A stretch of DNA of 64,000 nt from Fictibacillus sp. b24. GTDB lineage: Bacteria; Bacillota; Bacilli; Bacillales; Fictibacillaceae. This document shows positions 34,309-41,478 of the stretch, in pieces. Under the pieces are notes generated by a model. That model was not told the DNA's origin. It did no database searches and saw only the letters and a program-made list of their open reading frames with translations. The first letter of the stretch is position 1; each line of letters starts with the position of its first letter. The stretch covers positions 2,542,001-2,606,000 of the forward strand of contig NZ_JAUCES010000005.1 in NCBI RefSeq assembly GCF_030348825.1, given 5' to 3'. Position numbers and translations under genes: made by a program.

Positions 34309-34889
34309 GTTGTGCCGCCTCCTTCAGGTTTTGGATACATGGCCATTGAAACATGATACGTTTTAGCATTTTCTTGACTGGGTCTGTGATGCTTTTGAAT
34401 CAGAGCAGTCAGCATGTCTGTATAGTCTTGCAGAAAAGCATTCCGATTTTTAACACCTGAAAGTGAGAGCTCCATCTCCATTACAGCACTTGGGATTTCT
34501 TCTTCGTCCACCTGCTCCATAAGAGAAACTGCATCCCTTTTTATTTTTTCTGTGAGTGATAATACGTGAGCGAGAGCGGTTTGGTCTTGAAGTTTCTTGA
34601 TCGTTTCTGAAGAAAGTCCTAATGAATCTGATAATAAAAACGACCTTCCGGCACTTACATATAGAACTTCTACAAGATTTCTTACATTCCTTGTTCCCGC
34701 ACGAACAACAAGCCCTACTTTTTCCAAAGCCTTAAGATGGTAGTTCACTTTTTGAGCGGAATCGTTCATTTTCTTTGATAGCTCTGTCGCAGATTGCGGA
34801 TTCTTCAACAAGCTTATGATTTCTGATCGGATTGGATGCAGAAGGGCAGCCGCTTGTTCGGGCTCTGTGACGATAAAAGTTTCAGGCAT
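34305..34889 (-). CDS. ArsR-like winged-HTH regulator heading the clpP operon
   Basis: The HTH is near residues 10-65: PIRSEIISLLKNPQSATELS, NYHLKALEKVGLVVRAGTRN. The C-terminal 120 residues are helical (LTEKIKRDAVSLMEQVDEEE). ATG 34889 follows AAGAGG at 9 nt; GTG/ATG at 34916/34913 would add nine basic residues but have a worse-placed site. A 22-bp palindrome at 34958 is a candidate operator. It probably controls this operon including clpP; the C-terminal region suggests an effector or protein partner (inferred). Confidence 0.85.
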   Translation of the reverse strand: MPETFIVTEPEQAAALLHPIRSEIISLLKNPQSATELSKKMNDSAQKVNYHLKALEKVGLVVRAGTRNVRNLVEVLYVSAGRSFLLSDSLGLSSETIKKLQDQTALAHVLSLTEKIKRDAVSLMEQVDEEEIPSAVMEMELSLSGVKNRNAFLQDYTDMLTALIQKHHRPSQENAKTYHVSMAMYPKPEGGGTT

Positions 34890-34957
34890 GCTTCGATTCC
34901 TCTTCACTTTCATCACCTCACTTTAACCATATTATTCTTACATAAAAATTATTCTTT

Positions 34958-34979
34958 ACGTAAAATCATTTTATTACGT
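34958..34979. promoter_or_regulatory. Palindrome upstream of HTH/clpP operon
   Basis: ACGTAA (34958-34963) and TTACGT (34974-34979) flank a 10-bp AT-rich centre; a further TTACATAAAA half-like copy lies just downstream on the plus strand (34939-34948). Candidate operator for the HTH protein. Confidence 0.45.
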
Positions 34980-35035
34980 CACCCTTCATTATGTCAAAGA
35001 ATTTAGCAAAATATACGTTTGCCTATTAAGGACAT

Positions 35036-35077
35036 AAAAAAACAGACTGTCCTGTAACTTCCAGCCTGCTTTTCTTC
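35036..35077 (-). terminator. Terminator after small membrane protein gene
   Basis: On the minus strand GCAGGCTG pairs with CAGTCTGT (G-T pairs allowed), followed by TTTTTT (35037-35042). It lies next to the stop at 35079. Confidence 0.6.
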
Positions 35078-35078
35078 G

Positions 35079-35318
35079 CTATAAAAGCGGTATTACACCT
35101 AGTATCAAGAAGATTACCGCCATTCCTGCATTTAACCAAAATTCAGTTTTTTGATTAAATATCTTTCGTTCTACCGCACGAAATAAAAAGATAACCGTTA
35201 AGATCGAAAACAATACGGTGGGGCTCTCCCACGTTTTTCCGTTATAGATGGCGAGCAGCAGTCCAAGGAACATGAGCACCATCTCCGTATACACCCAGTG
35301 TTTTGGTCGTTTTTTCAT
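35079..35318 (-). CDS. Small membrane protein, about three spans, unknown
   Basis: A 79-aa protein with hydrophobic segments at about residues 12-25 (MVLMFLGLLLAIYNG), 33-48 (VLFSILTVIFLFRAV) and 62-79 (NAGMAVIFLILGVIPLL). AAAGGGGG lies upstream, 11 nt from ATG 35318 or 8 nt from a TTG at 35321. No family recognised. It stands between the clpP and thi operons with its own terminator. Confidence 0.7.
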   Translation of the reverse strand: MKKRPKHWVYTEMVLMFLGLLLAIYNGKTWESPTVLFSILTVIFLFRAVERKIFNQKTEFWLNAGMAVIFLILGVIPLL

Positions 35319-35390
35319 CAAACAAAAGGCCCCCTTTCACCGGTTGATAATACACAGTGTACGGTGCAGAGGCCTATTCGGTGCTTATCT

Positions 35391-35909
35391 TTATACAGGT
35401 TTTCCTTGTTTTTCCTTTACCCAGTTCCCTGATGGTGTATTTTTATGAAGGACACGCAGTATGATCCATCCTAGCAGTCCGCCAATTACAGAACTCAAAA
35501 GGAAAGGTGCTACAAAAAAGAACGCTCCTGTTTTGGAACCTAATAAGTATGTAGCAACAGGCACTGCCACTAGAGCTCCAATTATGCCCGTCCCTATCCA
35601 TTCTCCGATTGCAGCAAAAAAATATCTTCTTCCCTTCATATAAAAATACCCCGCTGCTAACGCTCCAATCATGCCCCCTGGAAAGGCAAGCAATGAACCG
35701 ACACCAAACAAATTGCGCAGTAAACCTATGCTAAACGCGACCACCATAGCTGGAAACGGTCCTAGTGTTACACCAGCAATAACATTAATCGCATGCTGAA
35801 CTGGAAAAGCTTTTGCAACACCAGCAGGAATCCAAAAAACATGAGAAGACAATGTACCGATCGCTACCAGCATCGCCATAAGAGTAAGTTTCTGAACAGA
35901 TATCTTCAC
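35391..35909 (-). CDS. thiW: ThiW, thiazole-specific S component of an ECF transporter
   Basis: A 172-aa protein with five to six membrane segments. MAMLVAIGTLSSHVFWIPAG, PVQHAINVIAGVTLGP and LLRNLFGVGSLLAFPGGMIG are ThiW signatures. S components bind the vitamin precursor (hydroxyethylthiazole) and work with the shared EcfA/EcfT energising module encoded elsewhere. It is the last gene of the TPP-riboswitch-controlled thi operon and abuts thiE directly, supplying thiazole to ThiM. Confidence 0.92.
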   Translation of the reverse strand: MKISVQKLTLMAMLVAIGTLSSHVFWIPAGVAKAFPVQHAINVIAGVTLGPFPAMVVAFSIGLLRNLFGVGSLLAFPGGMIGALAAGYFYMKGRRYFFAAIGEWIGTGIIGALVAVPVATYLLGSKTGAFFFVAPFLLSSVIGGLLGWIILRVLHKNTPSGNWVKEKQGKPV

Positions 35910-36584
35910 TTACTCACCTCTCTTCGCTGACTGAATAACATCAATCATTTTCCTTGATGCTTCTTCAGGGTTATCCATACCGCTTATTGCCGAAATAACT
36001 GCGGCACCATCAGCACCAGCCTGAATCACCTCATTTGCATTGTCAATCGTGATGCCACCAATTCCAACAAGAGGCAGGTTGATATTATTCATGAGAAGTT
36101 CCTTGATTAGTTCTACACCTACAGGTTCTTCAGCATCCTCTTTTGAAGCAGTTTGATAGATTGGACCAACCCCAAGATAATCTGCACCATGTGAAACGGC
36201 ATCTTCCGCTTCTGCCAGTGTATGAGCAGAAACACCAAGAATTTTACCTTTTGTTTCATGCCGTATTGTATTTAAGTCTCCGTCTTTCTGTCCCACATGA
36301 AGTCCATCAGCATCGACTGTTTTCATTAACTCCAAATCGTCATTTACGATAAAAAGCACTCCGTGTTCTCTGCAAACCTTTTTTGCACGAATAGCTATTT
36401 CAAGACGCTTTTCACCACTTAAACAGTTCGCTCCTTTTTCCCTAAACTGAAATGCAGTAATACCACCTCGAATCGCTTGTAAAAGAATGCGTTCAAAAGC
36501 TGCCGGCGAATTACAGTTCATCGTTCCAGCCACAAAATAAAGGGAAAGCTGCTGTTTTATCTCTACATTTAAAGAAGTCCTCAT
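35910..36584 (-). CDS. thiE: Thiamine-phosphate synthase
   Basis: A 224-aa TIM-barrel enzyme joining HMP-PP and thiazole phosphate to thiamine phosphate. ITAFQFREKG (Lys/Arg phosphate site), FIVNDDLELMKTVDADGLHV (key Asp), LGVSAHTLAEA, YLGVGPIYQTASK and GIGGIT are all ThiE motifs. The gene overlaps the thiM stop by 4 bp. Confidence 0.95.
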   Translation of the reverse strand: MRTSLNVEIKQQLSLYFVAGTMNCNSPAAFERILLQAIRGGITAFQFREKGANCLSGEKRLEIAIRAKKVCREHGVLFIVNDDLELMKTVDADGLHVGQKDGDLNTIRHETKGKILGVSAHTLAEAEDAVSHGADYLGVGPIYQTASKEDAEEPVGVELIKELLMNNINLPLVGIGGITIDNANEVIQAGADGAAVISAISGMDNPEEASRKMIDVIQSAKRGE

Positions 36585-37483
36585 ATTCTTGCTTCCTCCG
36601 TTAAAGTGTGATCTCTCCAGTTGATTGAACCTTGCCAGATTTCGGGCGTGCTCTCTAATACAAACAGCTGATCAATAAGGTTCTGCTGAAAGCTCCCCGG
36701 TCCCTTTGCTGTCTTTACTGCTTCCTCAGCTGCTTTTGTGAGCATGAGAATCGCTAAAGCAGTCCGATTCAGAATGGAAAGTGTCTGGGTGCGTGCCTCT
36801 TTTCGATTCGCCTGATATAAAGCCACCATGGAGGTTGCAAAGCAGCCAGTACCAGTAACAAAAGCTAGCATGGGATCACCATGAGAAAGTATTATTGATT
36901 TCTCACCATCAGAAATGACATCTTTCTCTCCTGTCATCGCGATGAGACACCCCGTTTGTTTCGCAGCCGCCGAAGCAAGTTTGATCAAGTCTTCTTCAGA
37001 GCTTCCGAGTCCACCAATTTCGCCATCAACGCCCTTGCCTGTCCAGTCTCCTTTAGCAAGAAATTGTATCTCTGCAGCGTTTCCGCAAATTGTCAGAATT
37101 GTTCGGGGCCAGACCCCCTTCAATTGTGAATATTCTGATAATATCTCATTAACCACTTCTTGGCGGAAAGCGGACAGTCCTATTCCTACTGGATCGAGTA
37201 CTACTGGTACTCCGCTCTGCATTGCTTTTCTACAAGCTAGAATCATAGACTTGGCAGTTGGTTCATCGAGCGTCCCGATGTTCAGGACAAGTGCATCTGC
37301 AACCCCTACAGCTTCTTCCACTTCACGTGCGTCATGAACCATCATTGGGCTTCCTCCAGCTGCTAGTACACCATTTGCAAGGAAATTCATTGTAACGTTA
37401 TTGGTAATGTGATGTACTAGCGGCTTTTCTTTTCTAACGTCAGCTACAAACGCCTTCCATTCTTGAACTCTAGTATTGTTCAT
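36581..37483 (-). CDS. thiM: Hydroxyethylthiazole kinase with repeat-derived in-frame insertion
   Basis: A 300-aa ThiM (usual length about 270) that phosphorylates 4-methyl-5-hydroxyethylthiazole. Motifs: PLVHHITNNVTMNFLANGVL at the N-terminus, VVLDPVGIG near 94-102 and FVTGTGCFATSMVAL with the catalytic Cys. The start at 37483 follows AGGAGG at 6-7 nt and overlaps the thiD end by 14 bp. Residues about 122-129 (KGVWPRTI) are encoded by a GGGGCCAGACCCC repeat copy placed just before the conserved GNAAEI stretch; in relatives the preceding residue is Arg (RGN), here Cys. The insertion keeps the frame; activity may or may not persist. Confidence 0.92.
   Translation of the reverse strand: MNNTRVQEWKAFVADVRKEKPLVHHITNNVTMNFLANGVLAAGGSPMMVHDAREVEEAVGVADALVLNIGTLDEPTAKSMILACRKAMQSGVPVVLDPVGIGLSAFRQEVVNEILSEYSQLKGVWPRTILTICGNAAEIQFLAKGDWTGKGVDGEIGGLGSSEEDLIKLASAAAKQTGCLIAMTGEKDVISDGEKSIILSHGDPMLAFVTGTGCFATSMVALYQANRKEARTQTLSILNRTALAILMLTKAAEEAVKTAKGPGSFQQNLIDQLFVLESTPEIWQGSINWRDHTLTEEARI
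37105..37117. repeat. GGGGCCAGACCCC element, copy 7, inside thiM
   Basis: A one-base variant of GGGGTCAGACCCC with flanking ATTGTTC (compare TTTGTTT in copy 5). It lies within the thiM reading frame and adds about eight codons relative to the usual ThiM spacing. Confidence 0.75.
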
Positions 37484-38294
37484 GTGCAATCCTCCTATAA
37501 GCAAAATGATTAACTGGTCCATGACCTGAACCGACTTCTATCCCATGTGCTATTGCGTTTTGAATAAACTTCTTCGCATGCTCAATTGCACTCTCAGCTT
37601 TCTTCCCGTAAGCCAGCTCTGCTGTAATGGCTGCAGAGAAGGTACATCCTGTTCCGTGTGTATTTTTCGTGTTAATACGCTTTTCCACAAGTTCAACCCT
37701 CTCAACACCGTTATACAGAAGATCAGAAACATACTCCCCGCTGTCGAAGTGACCGCCTTTTATTACGACATAATCAGCACCACCATTAAACAGCACTTTT
37801 GCCGCTTCTGCTCTTGCTTCCTCACAATCTATCTTGATCCCTGTTAAAGCTTCTGCTTCAGGAATGTTAGGGGTGATGACTTTTGCAATCGGCAGCATAT
37901 ACGTTTTCATCGCATGAATTGCTTCCTCTCCTAAGAGAGTGGCACCGCCTTTTGCGATCATGACCGGATCGATAACCACGTTGTTCCATCCAAATTTTTC
38001 AATATAATAAGCAGTTCTTTCGATGTACTCTCCGGAAAACAACATGCCTGTCTTTACAGCATGAGGTTTCAAATCACTTCCAATCGAACGCAGCTGAGCC
38101 TCTAGTCCCTCTAACGAAACAGGAAACACCCCTTGAACGCCAACCGTGTTCTGAGCCGTTACTGCTGTAATAACAGACATTCCATAAACTCCAAACTCTT
38201 GGAACGTTTTCAGATCTGCTTGAATACCTGCTCCTCCACCGCTGTCTGATCCTGCAATGGTCAGTGCTTTACTTACTTTTATCAGCTGTGCCAC
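37470..38294 (-). CDS. thiD: Hydroxymethylpyrimidine/phosphomethylpyrimidine kinase
   Basis: A 274-aa ribokinase-fold enzyme phosphorylating HMP and HMP-P. ALTIAGSDSGGGAGIQADLK is the ThiD start signature, VVIDPVMIAKGG the mid motif and NTHGTGCTFSAAITAELA holds the anion hole and catalytic Asp/Cys region. Start is GTG 38294 with AAGGAGG at 7-8 nt. It is the first gene after the TPP riboswitch and leads the operon thiD-thiM-thiE-thiW for pyrimidine and thiazole salvage. Confidence 0.95.
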   Translation of the reverse strand: MAQLIKVSKALTIAGSDSGGGAGIQADLKTFQEFGVYGMSVITAVTAQNTVGVQGVFPVSLEGLEAQLRSIGSDLKPHAVKTGMLFSGEYIERTAYYIEKFGWNNVVIDPVMIAKGGATLLGEEAIHAMKTYMLPIAKVITPNIPEAEALTGIKIDCEEARAEAAKVLFNGGADYVVIKGGHFDSGEYVSDLLYNGVERVELVEKRINTKNTHGTGCTFSAAITAELAYGKKAESAIEHAKKFIQNAIAHGIEVGSGHGPVNHFAYRRIAHEQY

Positions 38295-38317
38295 AATATC
38301 GCCTCCTTATTACATAC

Positions 38318-38350
38318 AAAAAGCCACCCGCAAGATTATTAGCGGGTGGC
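38318..38350 (-). terminator. Expression-platform terminator of TPP riboswitch
   Basis: GCCACCCGC (38323-38331) and GCGGGTGGC (38342-38350) form a perfect 9-bp GC stem followed on the minus strand by TTTTT. It lies between the TPP aptamer and thiD, so ligand-bound RNA would stop here. Confidence 0.9.
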
Positions 38351-38404
38351 CATTACAGATTCATTAGCATTTGCATGAAAGAGAAGCTTGTAATCATCCA
38401 CACC

Positions 38405-38492
38405 GCTTCCCTACGCCAGTATGATCTGGATCAGGTTCAAAGGGTCGAAGGCTACAACCTTCTCTCAGCTTTTTTATAAAAGCACCCCTAGC
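38405..38492 (-). promoter_or_regulatory. TPP riboswitch (THI box) aptamer
   Basis: On the minus strand AGGGGTGCT, CTGAGAGAAGG, ACCCTTTGAACCTGATCC and CATACTGGCGTAGGGAA appear in the canonical THI-box order. It senses thiamine pyrophosphate and acts through the terminator at 38318-38350 to control the thi operon. Confidence 0.96.
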
Positions 38493-38518
38493 GGAAATGA
38501 CTATATTGAATTAATTCC

Positions 38519-38548
38519 ATCCTACCCACACAGTGTTCTAAATGTCAA
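38519..38548 (-). promoter_or_regulatory. Sigma-A promoter of thi operon
   Basis: Minus-strand TTGACA (38543-38548) and TAGGAT (38519-38524) are 18 bp apart, about 27 bp upstream of the TPP aptamer. Confidence 0.7.
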
Positions 38549-38779
38549 CGTTTTTTTCACTTAAGTGTTTCAAGTGTGTTTAAGCACCTTCAATTACGGG
38601 GAAATAGTAATTAACACACAATAACAACATAAAAAACACAGAACAAAAACATTTGTAACAAAATGGAGAATTAACAGAAATAAACATGACAAATCATTAA
38701 CAAATTTACCAAAAGGTGGTGAAAAAGCGGTACATTGGAATGATTCTTAAAATTTTTTCAGAATTTTCAAATAAAATGG

Positions 38780-38808
38780 TTGTCATCGAGCACCTTGCTC
38801 AGTATACT
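38780..38808 (+). promoter_or_regulatory. Sigma-A promoter of the IDEAL-domain gene
   Basis: TTGTCA (38780-38785) and TATACT (38803-38808) with an exact 17-bp spacer, 64 bp upstream of the start codon. The DNA between 38549 and 38779 is AT-rich and shows nothing else. Confidence 0.75.
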
Positions 38809-38871
38809 AGTAGAAACCTAGAAACATAAAAGGTTAATTGGATAGGGAGATAATATAAGGAGGGAAACAGG

Positions 38872-39102
38872 ATGAAAGACAAAAACACTTCTTTTAACAA
38901 AAACCAAAATGAGATGGTGCAGTACAAGCAACAAAAAAGAGACCCATTTGCCTTCAGCCTTATTGCTCAAATGGTATTGGATGAGGCCCTTCACAATTAT
39001 TACAAAGAGTATTATGAAAGAGAAATCGACAATGCCTTAGATACAAAAGATAAAGAACGCTTTATGAAACTAACCTCAGAATACAAAGCGTTTCTCGGTT
39101 AA
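38872..39102 (+). CDS. IDEAL-domain small protein
   Basis: A 76-aa protein. Residues about 29-72 form the IDEAL domain, a short helical module named for its motif: here MVLDEALHNYYKEYYEREID followed by NALDTKDKERFMKLTSEYK. The N-terminal 25 residues are polar. The domain is found in small Firmicute proteins, some of them adaptors; function here unknown. AAGGAGGG lies 8 nt upstream of the ATG. Confidence 0.85.
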   Translation: MKDKNTSFNKNQNEMVQYKQQKRDPFAFSLIAQMVLDEALHNYYKEYYEREIDNALDTKDKERFMKLTSEYKAFLG

Positions 39103-39148
39103 GGCTTCTTAAACGGTACACCTTTTATCAAAAGGTGCCGTGAAAGCC

Positions 39149-39198
39149 AAAACACCCTTTCAGCTAACGGATCGATATCCGCGCTGCAGAGGGTGTTT
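39149..39198. other. Extended hairpin between convergent genes
   Basis: AAACACCCT pairs with AGGGTGTTT, then CAGC with GCTG, and the loop holds GGATCGATATCC-like self-complementary sequence. A smaller hairpin CACCTTTT/AAAAGGTG precedes it (39118-39137). T-tails are weak, so it may be a terminator for either neighbour or a structured 3' UTR. Confidence 0.5.
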
Positions 39199-39240
39199 CT
39201 GACGTGCCCGTTAACTGACACTTATTAAAAACTCAATCAA

Positions 39241-40155
39241 TCAATTCAACGTTGTCGGGGATTCCGGCTTTTTCTTTTGTGCTTTTTTCCTTTTCCACCA
39301 TACCCAATATAGGACCGCGATTACAATTAGCCATAAAGGAGCTAGACCAACCAACGCAACGACTACAAAGGAGACCGCTGAAACCAAAAAATTCACAGTT
39401 TCCATAAACAGCATCTTCGTTTTTGCCCACGTATTCAATTCTTCTGTCTGAAACTTTTCTGCTTTTAAATTTTTCACTTCAAACTGTATCGTTACTGTAG
39501 AGTAATCACTTTGATTTTTCAAGAAGTTTAATCGTCCTTCAATCTGTTCGATCTCTTCCTGAACGGAAGCAAGGTCAGCTGATATTTTTAATAAGTCTTC
39601 TGTTCTCTGTGCATCCTTCATGAATGATTCCAATCGGTCTCTTACTTGCTGTTTTGCTTTTAAGCGGGAAGAAAGATCTACATACTCTTCTGTAACATCT
39701 TCTCCCCTTACATTTTCGTGTGGTGTTCCTTTACTTAATTTTCGAACCTCACCTAAAAACGTTCGAAAACCATCCATTGGAACCCGGACAACCATCGTGC
39801 CAGATTCATACCCCTTCTCACCTGCACTTGTATTCGATTCCACGATATAGCCGCCCTTATTCTCAACCATATTGCGAACCATTTCCATCGTATTCTGCAA
39901 TTTATCAACTGAAATCTGCATGTCTGCGTTATAGATGACTTTTCTTTGATCTTTAATCTGTTGCATTTTATCTCCACTAGTATCCGAATCAGCTTTCGAC
40001 TTTCCTTCTTCTGAAGCATTTTCCATCTTTGCATCTGAACTGCCACCGGCAAAATCTTGATCGCTAGCCATCTTGCTTTCAGACTTATCATTGCTGCTGC
40101 ACGCGCTCAAGAGGAGCACGGCGATAAATACCCACACTTTCCATTTTTTCCACAT
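39241..40155 (-). CDS. DUF4349 lipoprotein
   Basis: A 304-aa lipoprotein; the signal peptide ends with LSAC (Cys19), followed by an acidic Ser-rich linker. The DUF4349 domain spans about residues 80-270: VIYNADMQISVDKLQNTMEM, GGYIVESNT, MVVRVPMDGF, a coiled-coil (LLKISADLASVQEEIEQIEG) and SDYSTVTIQFEVK. A C-terminal membrane helix (VVALVGLAPLWLIVIAVLYW) and basic tail follow. Start 40155 is preceded by AAGGGGG. The domain is widespread and uncharacterised; an envelope or stress role is only a guess. Confidence 0.88.
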   Translation of the reverse strand: MWKKWKVWVFIAVLLLSACSSNDKSESKMASDQDFAGGSSDAKMENASEEGKSKADSDTSGDKMQQIKDQRKVIYNADMQISVDKLQNTMEMVRNMVENKGGYIVESNTSAGEKGYESGTMVVRVPMDGFRTFLGEVRKLSKGTPHENVRGEDVTEEYVDLSSRLKAKQQVRDRLESFMKDAQRTEDLLKISADLASVQEEIEQIEGRLNFLKNQSDYSTVTIQFEVKNLKAEKFQTEELNTWAKTKMLFMETVNFLVSAVSFVVVALVGLAPLWLIVIAVLYWVWWKRKKAQKKKPESPTTLN

Positions 40156-40349
40156 ATCGTATTTCCCCCTTTTCACCTTAGACGCTTTAAAAGAAAAAAA
40201 GGTTTCAACCCCCATAAAACCTACCTATTTAATGTTTTTTTCTCATCTCGTTTTATGATAAAATGTTGTCTGATGATATGGAAGTATGAAAAAAAGCCGA
40301 TTTATGCTAGTATGTACAGGATAAGTAAGTGGTTTACTGGAGGAATAGC

Positions 40350-41387
40350 ATGTCAATGATAGGAAGAAACGATCCGTGCTATTGTGGCAGCGGAAAAAAA
40401 TATAAAAAATGTTGCTTACATAAAGAAGAGCAAACACGCGAAGTATCCTTCCACCAAGAAGGACTCATTAAATTCGCGCTTGAGAACTTTCAACAGGACT
40501 TAGCAGCACGCACATCACAATATGTTAAAAAGTATCCTGTTGCCAAAGACCAAGAACAAACATACGCAAATATCGCGGTATGCTGGGAAATATTCTGCTC
40601 AAAAATTCAGGATGGAAAGACGCCTGTTGAACTTTATGTCGAACAAGTAAAGAGCACGGTTAAACCGGAAGTTGCAGAAATTCTGGCTGGTTGGATAACA
40701 GCAGCACCTTCTCTTTATAAAGTTTTGGAGCAAAAAACAGGGTTCATCTTTACGGTTCAGGATATTTGGTCAGAGAAAGTATTCGATGTAACCATCAATG
40801 CTGCTGAAAAACCAAAACAAGAGAGTGCACTACTCGGAACACTCGTTTCAAACGGCATCAACCACGAATTTTATGTTGGTTATGTAGAAATGCCAATGTC
40901 CGAACTGCCGCCTTTAAAAGCAGCCGTGGAAAAACTTCACCCTCTAGCTGATGCTAAAGAAATTTTCCAAAAAGAGTTCCCAGCTGTTCTTCAGCTCTCT
41001 TTAATTGATATTTCTGAAGGTGTTCCTCAACCTAAAGAGGATAAGCCTGCTGATGAAGAGAAAAAATCCGCTGTTAACGAGAATGAAAAAACAGTGGAAG
41101 TTTCCGATCAACAGGAAGAAAAATACACAGCTGTAACGGACCTTGTCAAAGCAAATGCTGAAACAGAAGTAATTGAAGAAGCTGAAAAACTTTGGAGTGA
41201 ATATATCACAGAGTCCAAGCCAGCGATACGAAAAGAAGAGATCTATGCAGCAGCGCTAGATTATCTCGTATCAAAAGATATTAGGGGAATCGCTTCTACT
41301 CAAGCTGAAACAGCTAAAAAGTACGGCGTTTCACCTGCCAGCCTTTCATCACGTTATCGCGAAATGAAAGAACTATTAAGCGTATAA
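40350..41387 (+). CDS. SEC-C zinc-motif protein with C-terminal HTH-like end
   Basis: A 345-aa protein with an N-terminal SEC-C motif: Cys10, Cys12, Cys21, Cys22 in NDPCYCGSGKKYKKCC, which binds zinc in SecA and in many stand-alone proteins. A helical middle domain (about 30-215) follows, then an acidic linker rich in Lys/Glu, and the last 60 residues contain an HTH-like stretch (ETAKKYGVSPASLSSRYREM). ATG 40350 follows GGAGG at 6 nt. Function unknown; nucleic-acid or ribosome binding is a reasonable inference. Confidence 0.85.
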   Translation: MSMIGRNDPCYCGSGKKYKKCCLHKEEQTREVSFHQEGLIKFALENFQQDLAARTSQYVKKYPVAKDQEQTYANIAVCWEIFCSKIQDGKTPVELYVEQVKSTVKPEVAEILAGWITAAPSLYKVLEQKTGFIFTVQDIWSEKVFDVTINAAEKPKQESALLGTLVSNGINHEFYVGYVEMPMSELPPLKAAVEKLHPLADAKEIFQKEFPAVLQLSLIDISEGVPQPKEDKPADEEKKSAVNENEKTVEVSDQQEEKYTAVTDLVKANAETEVIEEAEKLWSEYITESKPAIRKEEIYAAALDYLVSKDIRGIASTQAETAKKYGVSPASLSSRYREMKELLSV

Positions 41388-41405
41388 GCCATCATACTTT
41401 TTATT

Positions 41406-41435
41406 ACCCGTCAGGAATTCCTGGCGGGTTTTTAT
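41406..41435 (+). terminator. Terminator after SEC-C gene
   Basis: ACCCGTCAGGAATTCCTGGCGGGT is a near-perfect self-complement ending in TTTTT on the plus strand, 19 bp past the stop (arms ACCCGTCAGG and CCTGGCGGGT, one G-T). Confidence 0.85.
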
Positions 41436-41440
41436 ATGTA

Positions 41441-41478
41441 AAAAAACAAGACCCCTCTTATAAGGAGTCTTGTTTTTG
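41441..41478 (-). terminator. Terminator overlapping the steT stop codon
   Basis: AAAACAAGAC and GTCTTGTTTT arms, with inner CCTCTTATAAGG pairing, followed by seven T on the minus strand. The hairpin includes the steT stop (41458-41460), so the last codons are part of the stem. Confidence 0.8.

Noticed and set aside
38264-38479. Plus-strand open frame across the thi leader
   Set aside because: It is antisense to the TPP riboswitch and the thiD start, with no coding signals.
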